From Apostichopus japonicus (taxonomy: Eukaryota; Echinodermata; Holothuroidea; Aspidochirotida; Stichopodidae): DNA of 64,000 bases. The first letter of the stretch is position 1. Each line of letters opens with the position of its first letter. Location of the stretch: positions 4,795,001 through 4,859,000 of the forward strand of contig NC_092568.1 of the NCBI RefSeq assembly GCF_037975245.1, read 5' to 3'. Positions 21,701 to 33,561 of the stretch are shown one piece after another. The position numbers and the translations under genes were made by a program. Under the pieces are notes generated by a model, which saw only the letters and a program-made list of their open reading frames with translations, was not told the DNA's origin and ran no database searches.

Positions 21701-23160
21701 TACCAGGTCGATGAAGATTAAGATACAGCCGTGAATCGCAATGGACTGTAGGTTCTGTCTCTTCTGTAAAGTAAACATGTGGAATATCTGATTGTAAATA
21801 AATAAAATCTTTGATGTTTGGAATGATTTGGATTGGCAGACAAAAGTATAAACAATTTATAAAATCAATAAACAAAATATACTTTTCTAGTATACAATCT
21901 CACGTTTATGGTAAATATAATAATCAAACAAAAGAATCAATGCTGCAGAAGCTTTCTGAGCAGTTTAGCCATTTATAATAAAAGATAATAAATAAAAGAC
22001 ATATCCAGGATAACGGTGTCATTTTCTTTCCTCCCATCTCCCTTTTGCCTTTGTGTTATGCTCCTTCTTAGCAGACATAGTTTTTTACAATATTAGAAAG
22101 TTGTAAATATTTGCTTTGAAAACAAGACATAACGATATTTTTTTTAATTGAATTGTACAATGATAAAAGATTGAAAGTTAAAAGGCTATTACTACTGCTA
22201 AGTTGCAAGCATGAGTACCTAAAATGCAGAGCTGCATTTGTTATATGTTTCAAACAGAATGCAAAGCTGTAAGGAGGTTTGATTGATGACTTCCTCGTAC
22301 TTGGGCATGAGCGAATGTTATCCTTGTAAGATGTCATAAAAACGTTTTGTTGATATGATTTCAGCAGATACTGCTAACCCTTTGATGAACTTTGACCTTC
22401 ACAATAACCAATACATTTATTATCAAAATGATACCTTCTCATGTAAGTAGGAGACTAATCAATATCACATTTCCTTAGCTATGGTGGTCACAACTTTTTC
22501 GCATTTAAGCTATAGCTGACGTCAAATTACTTTGACCTAAACTATTATCAAGGGGTTTGTCCAAATCAGAATGGGTACCGTAACAAACATGTTTTCGTTC
22601 TTGAGATAAGGTAGGTACAAGGTCTTCATTGTTTTATCCTGTTGACTACACATGACTCTCGATAAAATATTCCTCTGCTACTTCTGCTAAAATATTGTGG
22701 ATATCAAGTTTGACACATTTCATCGAAACGTCAGTTTACATGTCCCTTCTAAGCTCCCTAATCAACCTATTATTACATTACTGTGAACTAAGGCTAGTGC
22801 ACCAGGAGGTCCTGGGTCATTTATAGTTAATATGATCACATGTATGAAACCTTGACGTCCACAAACCTCTCACGACATTTCAGCCAAATCAAAGCAAAAA
22901 CGAAGAAATGGCAGTCTTTCAATCACGATGGCAAAAAGTGACAGAATTTCGGCAAAATCGCACGATAGCTATATTTCAGCTGAAAGCTATTAGCTGAGCT
23001 GAAAATACAATCACTTTACAACGCATGATTTCGCAATCATTTCTTAACAAACGTTACTTGGAACAGTAAATGCTTACCTGATTTTGCTCGTAAACTCAAC
23101 GTTAGTAGGACACCGATTACTAACCAGTAAATATAAATATCTGAAAAAAATGACAGATAT
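18732..23160 (-). pseudogene. Ig-superfamily receptor, copy B, signal-peptide exon damaged
   Basis: This is a tandem paralogue of the receptor at 29-5012 with the same four exons: about 23078-23160, 21455-21763 (309 nt), 20217-21119 (903 nt) and 18732-19009. Exons 2-4 are open, keep splice sites and phase 1, and have the same lengths as copy A for exons 2 and 3. In exon 1 the ATG has become ATA (23158-23160) and one extra T in a T run shifts the frame, so no start codon leads into the hydrophobic signal. The T run followed by CAG could serve as a splice acceptor, so an upstream first exon could rescue expression. The cytoplasmic tail differs from copy A and ends GEEIGLQVNDG. It is either a young pseudogene or a copy with a relocated start; cDNA would decide. 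Confidence 0.7.
18899..18985 (-). repeat. Minisatellite encoding Ser/Pro stem, copy B
   Basis: GGTGACGGTGACG-type hexanucleotide repeats encode a run of alternating Ser-Pro in the copy B receptor stem. The unit composition differs from copy A (SP-rich rather than SPTL-rich), showing that the stems have diverged faster than the Ig exons around them. Confidence 0.7.
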
Positions 23161-24945
23161 GCAGACGTTTATTCGTGGTAGTGTAGATTTTGCTAGGCTT
23201 ATAAGGGTATTGTATAACAAGGTTGGTAATTCCTTTTTCATTAAGAAAATAAACAGTTCCCAACAAGTGCGGTAGGTTTCTACGTGTTCACTTTAAACTA
23301 TGGATGTACTCATAATTATAGAGCACAAAGAAGATATGGTGACATAACAACAATTAAAAGGAAAATACATTACGGCAGCGGCTCAGTACAGTCATATTGT
23401 CATTTATAATACCATACTATTATGACGTCAAATTAATTTTATAGTTTGATATCGCATAATGAGAATAAGATCCACATGGTTCCACAACGAATAACATTCA
23501 GGGTATTTCGAAATAAGTTTAGGTTTTACAAATATACTAAATTCCGAAATGCCATAAGGATTATGTCAATAGTAGAAGTCGCCAAGTAGGCCAAAAGTGA
23601 TAAATAAATATATACCAAATAGCAACTCCAATACTTCACGAGGCTGTGTATCATTTTCTATGTATAGCATGCTACAACATAGATATGTTTTGCTATAGTA
23701 ATTAATAGAGTAGTGGGAACGAAATCCAGCTACTCTGATGACTCTGAACTTTTCTGGTCATCATCTCATAGATCAAATTGACCCACCCTCTTCTATTAGA
23801 ATCACTTAACTTCCTCATCCTTACCTACTTTCTGCTAAGATTTACACGTACAACACACAAACCCACACGCAGAAATACTTACTCATCTTCGCCTGCCTCT
23901 TGAGAAATGAGAGCGGATTAGTTTCCTTCGGTTTCTGAATGAAATTGTTGTTTTCCGTCTTAGACGATTGTTAGACTTCAGCACATTATCCTTGCCGTTG
24001 TCTTGAAGATTGCATAGCAACATAAAAATGGAAAAGTGTTTCTCCAAGTTTTTCAGTTGATGTATCAACTTAGGAATGAAACTCAGAACTCATGCAGAAC
24101 GTTGAGAGACAATTCAGTGTAATTTAAATGTTAAAAAGGGACTAAATGTTACACTTATGGGTTGCTTATTCACTTGACACATCCTAAGCAGGGACGTCGC
24201 TAGAGGGGGTGTGAGAGTGTCTCACCCCCCCCCCCCAATCTGGGTGAAAACTGACGATAGTTGGAAAATTGGAGTGCGACAGTCGGAATTTCCGACTGTC
24301 GCACTCTAATTTACCTAGACCTATAATATTACTGTGGTTGTGAATGACCGAAAAATGGACAAACTTCGGTCAAAATAGACCTTTAATCAGTCATATTAAC
24401 CGCGTTTTCCTTGCCACTTTCAGAAATTGTATCTCGCGATCCTTATACTCCACCATACAAAACTTTGTATGATTTTGAATACTCTAAAATAAATACCTTA
24501 TAAAAGAACCGTACAACGTTCGCCAGCTTCAATTCGGTTTATTTATGTACTAATTTTGCTATTGGGTGGGTTGACCCTGTTCGCTAGCTTCAAGTAAGTT
24601 CAGTTTATATCAGGGACGTAGCCAGGGGAGCAGTGGGAGCAACTGCCCCCGCCCCCCTTTCAGTATGATCCAAAACATGTAATAACTGTTGAGATTTTTG
24701 CATGGTACTTTGTCAGCGCTCTTTCGATCTTGAATACTCGTCAGCTCCGTTAACTCGATTATAATCGTAGAAACATTCAGGCCTACTGATTAAGCTACTT
24801 AGTTTGGCAGATGCAATTAGCTAAAGTTAGCCTATAGCCTATTACCAGCCTACAGTTGGCCACTGCGTAATAAAATACATATAGCCTACCTAACCGCACT
24901 CGATTGAGTGTCACGAATCGTATGCACAACGACTATGACAACGTG
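23161..24945. other. Upstream of copy B; paralogous fragments and a solo hAT-like end
   Basis: About 23680-24150 is paralogous both to 6150-6350 and to 25725-26140, so an internal duplication occurred within unit B. CAGGGACGTCGCTAG at 24190 and CAGGGACGTAGCCAGG near 24612 look like hAT-type 5' ends, but no matching 3' end was found. A perfect hairpin lies at 24269-24309. No gene. Confidence 0.45.
24269..24309. repeat. Near-perfect 41-bp palindrome
   Basis: Arms AGTGCGACAGTCGGAA (24273-24288) and TTCCGACTGTCGCACT (24290-24305) are exact inverted repeats around one base, extending outward by a few more pairs. It lies just inside the CAGGGACGTCGCTAG end and may be the stem of a degraded foldback element. 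Confidence 0.75.
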
Positions 24946-25385
24946 TATGGCAAGCCATATGGGACAAACACTGCATAATATATCCGCGTATTAATTGGAA
25001 TTTATACGCGTATTAATTGGAATATATACGCGTATATATTATGAGCCAATCATATGGATTAAATATATCCGCGAATTAATTCGAATATATCCACGTTTTA
25101 ATTCCAATATATACACGTATTAATTCGAATATATACACGTATTAATTCGAAAATATACACGTATTAAATAAAATACATATGGAGATTAAATCCAATATAT
25201 GCACGGATTAATTAGAATATACACGAAAAAACAATTCCGCTCTTGCTGTGTACATATACCAACGATAAATGTATTGGTGGGTTCGCGAGATCGCTTCAAA
25301 AAGCGAAACTTTACACATGTAAAATTAATACGCGTATATATTCGCGGATATATTATGCGGTGTTTGTCCCACATGGCTTGCCATA
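24946..25385. mobile_element. 440-bp TIR element with 6-bp target duplication and internal minisatellite
   Basis: Ends TATGGCAAGCCAT and ATGGCTTGCCATA begin inverted repeats of about 42 bp, with GGGACAAACAC nearby in both. AACGTG flanks both sides (24940-24945 and 25386-25391). The interior (about 24985-25225) is a 23-25-bp minisatellite of the form ATATACACGTATTAATTCG. TATGG ends with 6-bp duplications resemble what I recall for IS3EU-type DNA transposons, but no transposase is present and the assignment is tentative. Confidence 0.7.
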
Positions 25386-28147
25386 AACGTGCGTTCTCAT
25401 CCTTTTTATGATTCGTCATAAGTTGTTGCACGAACAGCATGTTATGAAGCTAAGCTAGCAATCGTACGTGATACGCGTTCACTATAAATAATTATTACAC
25501 TGCTGAATATGAAAGTTGATATTGTCAATCAGTTAAGTTCGTCAAATGTATTAAAGTCCAGACATTGGACACTAAACAAGAATTATTCTACTGGAAAAAA
25601 AATATAAAAGAGCACTATGTTTGTCACACCTGAACAAAATCTGCTGATAATATGATATCATATGATAACGATGAAACTGGCAAAACATTGAACCAGATCG
25701 CATCTAAGGACCTTAAATTGTTCAACAACATAGATATGTTTAGCTATAGTAATTAATAGAGTAGTGGGAACGAAATCCAGCTACTCTGATGACCTCTGAA
25801 CCCCATTTAAATAATGGTTTTATCGTGTTCGGTAAGAGCCCTTGATATTTGCTGGTCACCATCTCATCAAATTGACCCATCCTCTTCGATGAGAATTACC
25901 ATACCTTCCTCTGCCTTACCCACACAAACACACACGCAGATATACTTACTCATCTTCGTCTGCCTCATGAGATTTGAGAGAGAGGATTATTTCCTTCGGT
26001 GTCTGAACGAAATGTCCAGGCTTGTACGTTTGTTAGGCTTCAGCACCTTATTCTTGCCGTTGTCTTTAACATTGTATGGCAACAGACAAAATGGAAAAGT
26101 GTTTCTCCAGGTTTGACAGTTGATGTATCAAATAAAGAATGATACTCGATAAATATACTCGATTTTCCTCCCGAATTACAAATATCAAAGTGTACAATGT
26201 CCTATGGCTACCTAAGACACACCCAGTAATAGTACAGGTTCAAAGGATTACTTCTTCAAATACATTCAAACACAAACAAAAAAGTTATTGCCAATTGTAA
26301 TGGATGATACCTTCTTTGCTTCATTAACGTCAAGAACAAACACTAAACTCGGTTACACCTGCTGGGTCATGTGACCCCCAGTTTCGTAAGAACAAAGAGA
26401 ACAAAGAGGACAAAGAGAACGAAGAACTTTTGGCGCGTCATTATGTGTACATAGCAGCGATGGATATTTCAGTGGGGAGTTGTTATGGAACTCCCTGATC
26501 TCAGGTCCAGATAGAAGATAATAAAGTATCACCTTTCATAACTGTCTGCATTTTGTAGCATCCAGAGGAAAACTTCACGTGAAAGCAACGGAAAGTTAAC
26601 TTTTCAGAGGGCGGCATGCTGTTTGGGGAGAGTCTTCAATGCCTTTAAGTGACTGGATAAATAAAGATCCCTCCATTGCATACAGAAACATGAGAAAGAA
26701 GTACTATTCATTTGTGTGAATAATCGTATGCATGAAATTAAAATCAATAGTTCGGATTAAGAATGGCAACATTTTACCCTCCTGTCCGCTTACTTTGCAA
26801 CTGTAGTTTAGGAACACAATACAACAAATAACATTAAATATTGAATGCAAATCTCCAACAGCCATATTCTTGACGGTACTGATAGCTCACATAAACTGTT
26901 GACAACATTTCAATGTCCCTATTCAAACAAATGCTTACTTAGCCCAACAGCATTAAACACATCCAACGAAACATTTCCGGGTATTGATGTATCCATGTGG
27001 TTGCAATACACAGCGAAATAAACGGTAAACATTTTATTTCGGCGATACTAAATCGTAAGAGAGCTTTAACACTTTCAATACGTACAACTTGATACGGGTT
27101 AGTCCAGTAAAAGAGGTCCACTTTGCATTACTTCTGAGTGTGCCTAGTGCATTTCACCTATTAAAAAAACACGTTGGTCTTGTTTAAGTAGTTCATCGTG
27201 AGTAAACATTACAGACCCTGATAAATAACTGAAGTGGATAACACACAATATTGTAAATATAATCGACTTGCAGCCAGCGAATTATTTCGATGGGAGAAAC
27301 ATACCCCCCTTTCCCTTAAATGTAAATAGTCTTTTGATATATTCCATGGCATAAATGTCTACTCATGGAGCTATTTACGAAAATAGCTCCATGGTCTACT
27401 ACAAATTACAAATGAACTGTGCTAGTATTCAGACATGTGAAAATGATTCGATAATGTTTCATTGTTGTATTACGTTCACAATCATAGGAGGAATCTAATC
27501 TTAACATTGTGGTATTTTTGTCAGCGAAATTTATCATTTTACTAAAAACTCTTAAATTGAACACTCTTAATGAATATTCATTTTGCCATTTTGAATTCCT
27601 CACTATTTAGGTTCAAGGTATTGGTCTTTTTGGTTCAAATTTTTTGCATATGATATAAAAATTGATCATGTTTATAAATTGCTACTATCTGCCCCAAAAT
27701 TCTTAACATTTTGACGGCAGCTTGCTTATGTTCCATGGCAAGGTGGAATGGGAGACAGTATCGGGTAAATCACGTTTGCATATATGATTGATTGTTTTGT
27801 ATCCATGGGTAAATCATCTCCCGAAAAAGTTCTGTATCTCCTACAAATTAAGTTTTTGGGTAAAGTGCACACGGTCACACACATTATTTTTACTCTTACC
27901 TCAAATAAGTCCGCCACATGTCAATCTGTGGTACCCCTCCACCCCCCCCCCTCCCCCCATTAACCCAGACCAACCCACCAAGTTTCAGTTCGGCGCCTCA
28001 AGGGGTGGTTGGTGCAATAAAAAGCCTCAAACACTGTATGCAAATACGTCTGGGGTAAAGATCACCTATTTACTTATCACTGTATTATCCTTGACAAAGA
28101 TATTGTTAGGGCAATGGTAAGAGAGCCCACCTGTATGTTAATTTTGA
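25386..28147. other. Non-coding part of duplicated unit B
   Basis: About 25725-26140 duplicates 23680-24130. About 27690-28147 is paralogous to 7070-8045. A 13-bp hairpin (CATGGAGCTATTT and its complement) lies at 27364-27393. GAACAAAGA-type short repeats occur near 26391-26426. No gene recognised. Confidence 0.5.
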
Positions 28148-28205
28148 TTGCACAGCTGCCCTTTGTTCATCTTTGTTTGTTTTTTGTATATGTTTGACTC
28201 TGCAG

Positions 28206-28435
28206 AACCTCACAAGTATTATATTTTATTTATGAAGTATACCCAAAAAATATTTTGGCATTTTGAACGGATCTTAGAGACAGAACAAGTGGACAACCAT
28301 GTGGGAGTTAAACATATCGAGGCACCCTACATATTGATGGTACGCGGAGAAAGATTACAACTTCATTGCAAATATTTTAATAAATCCATTACAGTTCGTT
28401 GGCTTATATTCCACAAACTATCCAATATGCCATAA
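28206..28435 (+). pseudogene. Truncated Ig-like exon fragment, unit B
   Basis: An acceptor-like TTGACTCTGCAG ends at 28205. The frame after it reads to a stop at 28433-28435 and contains VRGERLQLHCKYFNKS and ITVRWL, resembling the B and C strands of an Ig domain (Cys then Trp). It stops before the E-F strands, so the domain is incomplete. It is on the opposite strand to the receptor genes. The paralogue at 8045-8345 is frameshifted. Probably a relic of another Ig gene. Confidence 0.4.
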
Positions 28436-29254
28436 ACCGTACTTTAATTGATATAAGTATTTCATGATAATATGTGTGTATTTTATGTAGGATTGTGTCC
28501 CTCTATGTACAAATATGTAGTGGTATTTGTTTGGTGTTAATTCCGTGTAGCTTAAAGCGGTTGCGACCGGTTCGCTGTTGCTGTAGAGGTGCGATGCAAA
28601 TAGGTGTGTACCAGTCCATACATATCACCGCAGTAAAGATAATTCACTTGATTTCCATTTTCACGTTCAGTCACTAACTTTAGTTGTAATAATGATGAAA
28701 AAAGATAGGTCATACACTTCCTGGATCTAAGTCAAGTTGTTGTAGATACATGTCTTCCTTTTTGTCGTTACAAGATGTAAAACGCTGTTTAAGAACCAAA
28801 TACCCTCATTTTGGTAACTCTGCTGTTTCATTGAGACGATTGCGTCATCGTTTCGGTGCACATAAGCAGATATGACTCATATAAATAATTATTGAAACTA
28901 AAATAAGATAAGAACACAAGGAGACACAGATACACAGCCACACTGTAAAACCCAACGTATTGGGATAATTTGTAAAAGCAACTTTCTGCATAGACATTGT
29001 TGAGTTCATCAACTAAGATCATTTCAAGTTAATTCAATTAAATTGACCAGTGACCAGTTGAAATATCACAGTGTCTATTAAATGAACTGAGCGTTCAAGG
29101 TACAACAACACAACTGTTTGAGTTTGATTATATATTTATTTTCTCCCAATTATTTTGACAAACGAAACCACAACATTTCTGAAACAAAAATAAAAAGTAA
29201 CATGTTAATGTGTAACACTTCAATGCAAAGACGCTAAAACCTGTTTACCTTTTC

Positions 29255-29460
29255 AGAAAGTTGCCTCAACTTGACAATATTTTCTTACGTGATATACTTC
29301 ATATTTTGCCCCTACTTTTGAAGTTATGCAGAATCAGGCTTATATATACAATAAACCAAAGATCAACAAAGGCAGCTGTGCAATCAACATTACCATACAG
29401 TTGGGCTCTATTGATCTTTGTCAAAGATAATACAATGATAAGAGATATTACTTGAGACGA
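29255..29460 (-). repeat. Inverted copy of the 28070-28250 segment
   Basis: The minus strand here matches plus-strand 28070-28250 and 7990-8165: a TTTGACAAAGAT segment, then GATTGCACAGCTGCC, then a block around GAAGTATA. The block 28070-29460 is therefore a large imperfect palindrome around the 28260-29250 spacer. Confidence 0.6.
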
Positions 29461-30618
29461 ATCTTCTTACAGTGAATGAGGCTTTCCTCTAGCAGTTTGT
29501 TGAATTATTTATGCAGAACAATCTGGACGGAGTGAACATCTTTATTGCTTCATCAAACTTCATGATTGCAAGTATTGGATGATTTTAGTGATATCTGTCT
29601 TATAAGTCCTCTCCCACTGTCTTTGAAGATATGTATCTCATATGTCCTTATTCATAGTATAGCTAGGAACGAGCACATGTTCCATCGAGACGTTAAAACA
29701 AGTCCCACTTGAAATTCCTCCTTACTCAAAAGTAACTTACACTTTTTTGCATGTGCCAACAGTGCAATCGTAAAGACAGAAAACACATCAGAGCATAACT
29801 GGTGCAACGAAAACAAGTAGGCAATACATGGAGTGTGTAGATCTCTTCCTCAAATTTGGGTATATTAATTCTCCCGCTGACTTTCGAATATGTATTCCAT
29901 GTGTCTTTACTCACTGCAGCGAGGAACGAGCAATAAAAGTTTTCATATAAATATATTGCAAAGATCAGACATATAGTGATAAAGCGATCTTTACTCAAGA
30001 CGTAAAGCGGGTAAAGATAGTACTATCTCTACCGAGCTGCACGGTGGAGTAGCTATATAAAATAAAAGAATCGCCAAAAGTTCTTCGTTCGCGGATCACC
30101 TTTTCCTTAAAGTGATATATATAGTTATATATATATATATTGTAATATATGACAATAACATATTTTGTTACGTAAATAAAGAGACATGTAAAATGTAATC
30201 TGTTTTGATTGTGCCGTTTAGATTTTAAAAAAGGAGCCCGGAGAGGAAAATGAGTTGATTGAAAAGCGCACATACAAAACGGATTGCTAAAAACAGAGAG
30301 TAACCCTCAGTTCGGCTAGTTTTTGCCCATAAATGTCCCTTACACGTGAAAAATGGTGAAAGAACGGGCAGAGCTTTTGCCGATACAGACCACCGAGAAT
30401 ATGTACTTTCATGGACGTGTTAAAACCAGCACGCTGTTAATGTTACACGTGCTGTGGAATATTTCAGGAGAACGTTTAAAGGTAATAGTACCCGATAAGT
30501 TATGACGTACTACCTTCGGTCTCAGTCCAGATATTTAGAGTACTTAACCAACATGAAAGAATGTTTGTTTATATTGTATAATATATATTATAATTTACAT
30601 ATATATATTATAATATAT
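29461..30618. other. Intergenic; no gene seen
   Basis: No convincing frames. AT-rich with TA-rich islands at 30118-30142 and 30575-30618, the latter leading into the LINE tail. Confidence 0.5.
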
Positions 30619-30731
30619 ATATATATAATAATAATAATAATAAAGGCTTATAAGCACAACTACTACAGTAAACTGTGTGCACTGCTGTGCTCGAAAACAA
30701 CTAAATAAATCTCAAAGTAACGATACAAAAG

Positions 30732-33480
30732 TTAAACCTGGTCGAGATTCTGGCTGAAATCAGAACCATTGACAAATAGGTAGTGTTTTAATTGCCTCAT
30801 AAAAGTAGCAGCATTTTGGATTTCTTTAAGGCTGTCAGGAAGATTATTCCACAATTTAGGTCCAGCCTTGGCAAACGAGCGATACCCATACGAGAATTTA
30901 ACTCGAGGCTCTATCAATAACGTATTTCTGCTACGGTCAGAGGTTACCAATATATCATGGATATATTGAGGACCCAGTCCTCTAACAGACTTAAACACAA
31001 TCAAAATTATTTTAAAGTACACCCTCTCCTTGATTTTAAGCCAATGAAGAACATGGAATAGATCAGTCACATGATCATATCTACTTTTACCATATATCAA
31101 TCTTGCAACAAAATTTTGAACAGATTGGAGTTGATTATATAAATGTTGGTTGATACCAAAATAAAGTGAGTTACAATAATCAATATGCGAAATAACCATG
31201 GATTGGACAATAATACTTAATTCAGACTTAGTAAGATAAAACCGCATTTTAGAAATATTTCTTAGATTCTTAAAGCACCTGGATTTAAGTGAACAGATTT
31301 GATGCCGAAAAGACATGGTATTGTCAAAATGAACACCAAGGTTACGAACAATTTGGTCAAAACGTACACAATCAACAGAGTTGAAAATAACACCCTTGAT
31401 GTGAATCAGTTTTAGTATAGGAGGGGACCAAATACAATTATTTGGGTCTTGCCAATTGTTGAGTTGCAAACAATATTTGCGCATCCAACGTTAGATACAA
31501 CCAAAGGGGGATTGCAGAGAGTCAACCAGAACTGATCCTTGATTATGGTGCCTGAAGTGTTTATAAACCTGGTGATCATCTGCGAAACCATGAATATATA
31601 AACCCATTCTAGAAACTTCAGCGTAAAGTGAACGAATTTAGATGTTAAATAAGACCGGACCCAAAACAGATCCCTGTGGCACACCAAACTTAATAGTAAT
31701 CTGATCAGAAGTAAAGCCCACTATTCTAACTCTTTGACATCTGCCGACAATAACACTTTTAAACCAGTTTATGACAATGCCAGCAGTACCAATTTCATTA
31801 GATAATACAAACAAAAGTACATCATGGCCAAGTGTTTCAGGTCACCCTTAAAAGGAGGCTATTAGAATGCATGTGAGTATCCAATCGTTTAAGGACAACT
31901 CTTTCAATCAATTTACCCAAAAAAGATAGATTGGAGATCGGTCTATAATTTTTAAAATTGTTATGATCTAAGCCATTCCCTTTGATGACAGGAGAAATAT
32001 CTGCAAGTTTTAGACCATCCATACTGCCAGTTACGAGAGACAAATTAACGAGATGACATATGCAAGGAAAAAGAAAATCAATATTACTTTGTAGGAGATC
32101 TCTCGGAAGTATGTCACTAGGGGAGCATTTAATTTCAGTATCATTAATTATCTCCCTTAACTCATCAATACTGGTAGGTTCAAACTGAGATAAGACAACT
32201 CCATGAAAAGCAGTAGCAAGCTGTTTAGAATCTCTATCAATGTCCTACAAATTGGAACGTATTTGTGCTATTTTGTCGTTAAAATACTTATTAAAGTCAC
32301 TTGTAAGAGTTTGTAGAGAAATAGAAGGTGGAAGGATTTTGGTTTGATTTTTATCAAGGAAATTATACACAAATTTGTAAGGGCTTTGGAATTCCCCTCA
32401 CAATTTTGGAACTTGATTCTAAAGAAATCCCTTTTCTTTGAACGAGCCATTGTAGCATTGGAGCTTTGAACGAGGCATTAGCCTCATACAAGACTGTAAA
32501 ACCTTCAACTTTAGTGTCCTTTCTAACTTGAAGATAGACGTCTTTGTCAACAGTTAGACCAGATTTAGTAATTTCCTTTCTGCTTTCCTGCGAAGACGCC
32601 GCTGAATTACATAATCAGTGTCAAACCAAGGTGCCGTGTTAACAACTTTTATTCTTCTGGTCACTAGTGGGGCATGTTTATCTATTATCAAAGCGATTTT
32701 TGAATTATATATGCCAACTGCATCTTTGAAATTCGTTGTCACTGCTTCGTAGTTGGAAAATTAACGGTTTATATCACAGGAAATGGCTTTTGCATCAACA
32801 GACTTCACGTTTCTAAAGAATAAATCTTTATACTGATCGCAACTGAGTAAAACATCAAACTTAATAGGAAAGTGGTCGGTCAACGTAATATAATCCAGAA
32901 CGCCTACGATTTTTAGATCAACAAGATGCTCACTGCCAACCACAACATCCAATATATGACCAAGATTGTGTGTAGGTGAATTCACGTACTGTATGAGCCC
33001 AAATGAGTTCAGAATATCAGTAAATTGAGCACTAGAGATATGATTATTTTTTATCACCACATAAAATAATATGATCATTCTGGATCATCACATCCTGCAT
33101 GAAGATATCAAATTCATGTAAAAAACATGTAACCAAAACGGACTGCAGCCGGTATAGGGAGTTTATCAGCAGTTCCGAATAATTATTACACTTCAGTAAG
33201 AGTGAAGTGTACTCAAGTGAAGTAAAGTTTCCAAGAGAAATGTTTTAACGTCAAAATCAGGTTTATAAATAATCGCAACACCGCCCCCGCGTGGGTTAGT
33301 TCTGAAGCTATGGGTAATATTGTAGCCAAATTCTTTGATGACACTTGTAGTTGGATTAATGTAATCAGTGAGCCAAGTTTCACTAATGAGTCCAATATCA
33401 ATGTTATTGTCAGTTAAAAATATCATGACATCTTCAGTGTTGTTGTTCAATGACCTCACATTCCAACAGACCATTTTCAA
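30732..33480 (-). pseudogene. CR1-type ORF2 (endonuclease and reverse transcriptase), broken
   Basis: It begins with the APE endonuclease motifs VCWNVRSLNNN and ISETWL, then GGGVAII (33480-33193), and continues around LTDHFPIKFD (33078-32761). RT motifs are NFKNYRPISNLSFLGKLIERV (read in two parts near 31960) and FADDHQVY (near 31590), which sits in another frame from its neighbours. The C-terminal part (31484-30732) is open, with LGVHFDNTMSF, HIDYCNSLYFG and FAKAGPKLWNNLP. At least four frame breaks show it is dead. Confidence 0.8.
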
Positions 33481-33561
33481 AGGTGAATTGACCTGATTTA
33501 CTGTCTCTAGTTTTTTGAAAAATTATAAAATGGTGTGCTTTTACGAAGTTTTTTTTGCTCG

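Noticed and set aside
24190-24650. A hAT element between the CAGGGACGT ends near 24190 and 24612
   Set aside because: Both ends face the same direction and no inverted partner or target duplication was found.
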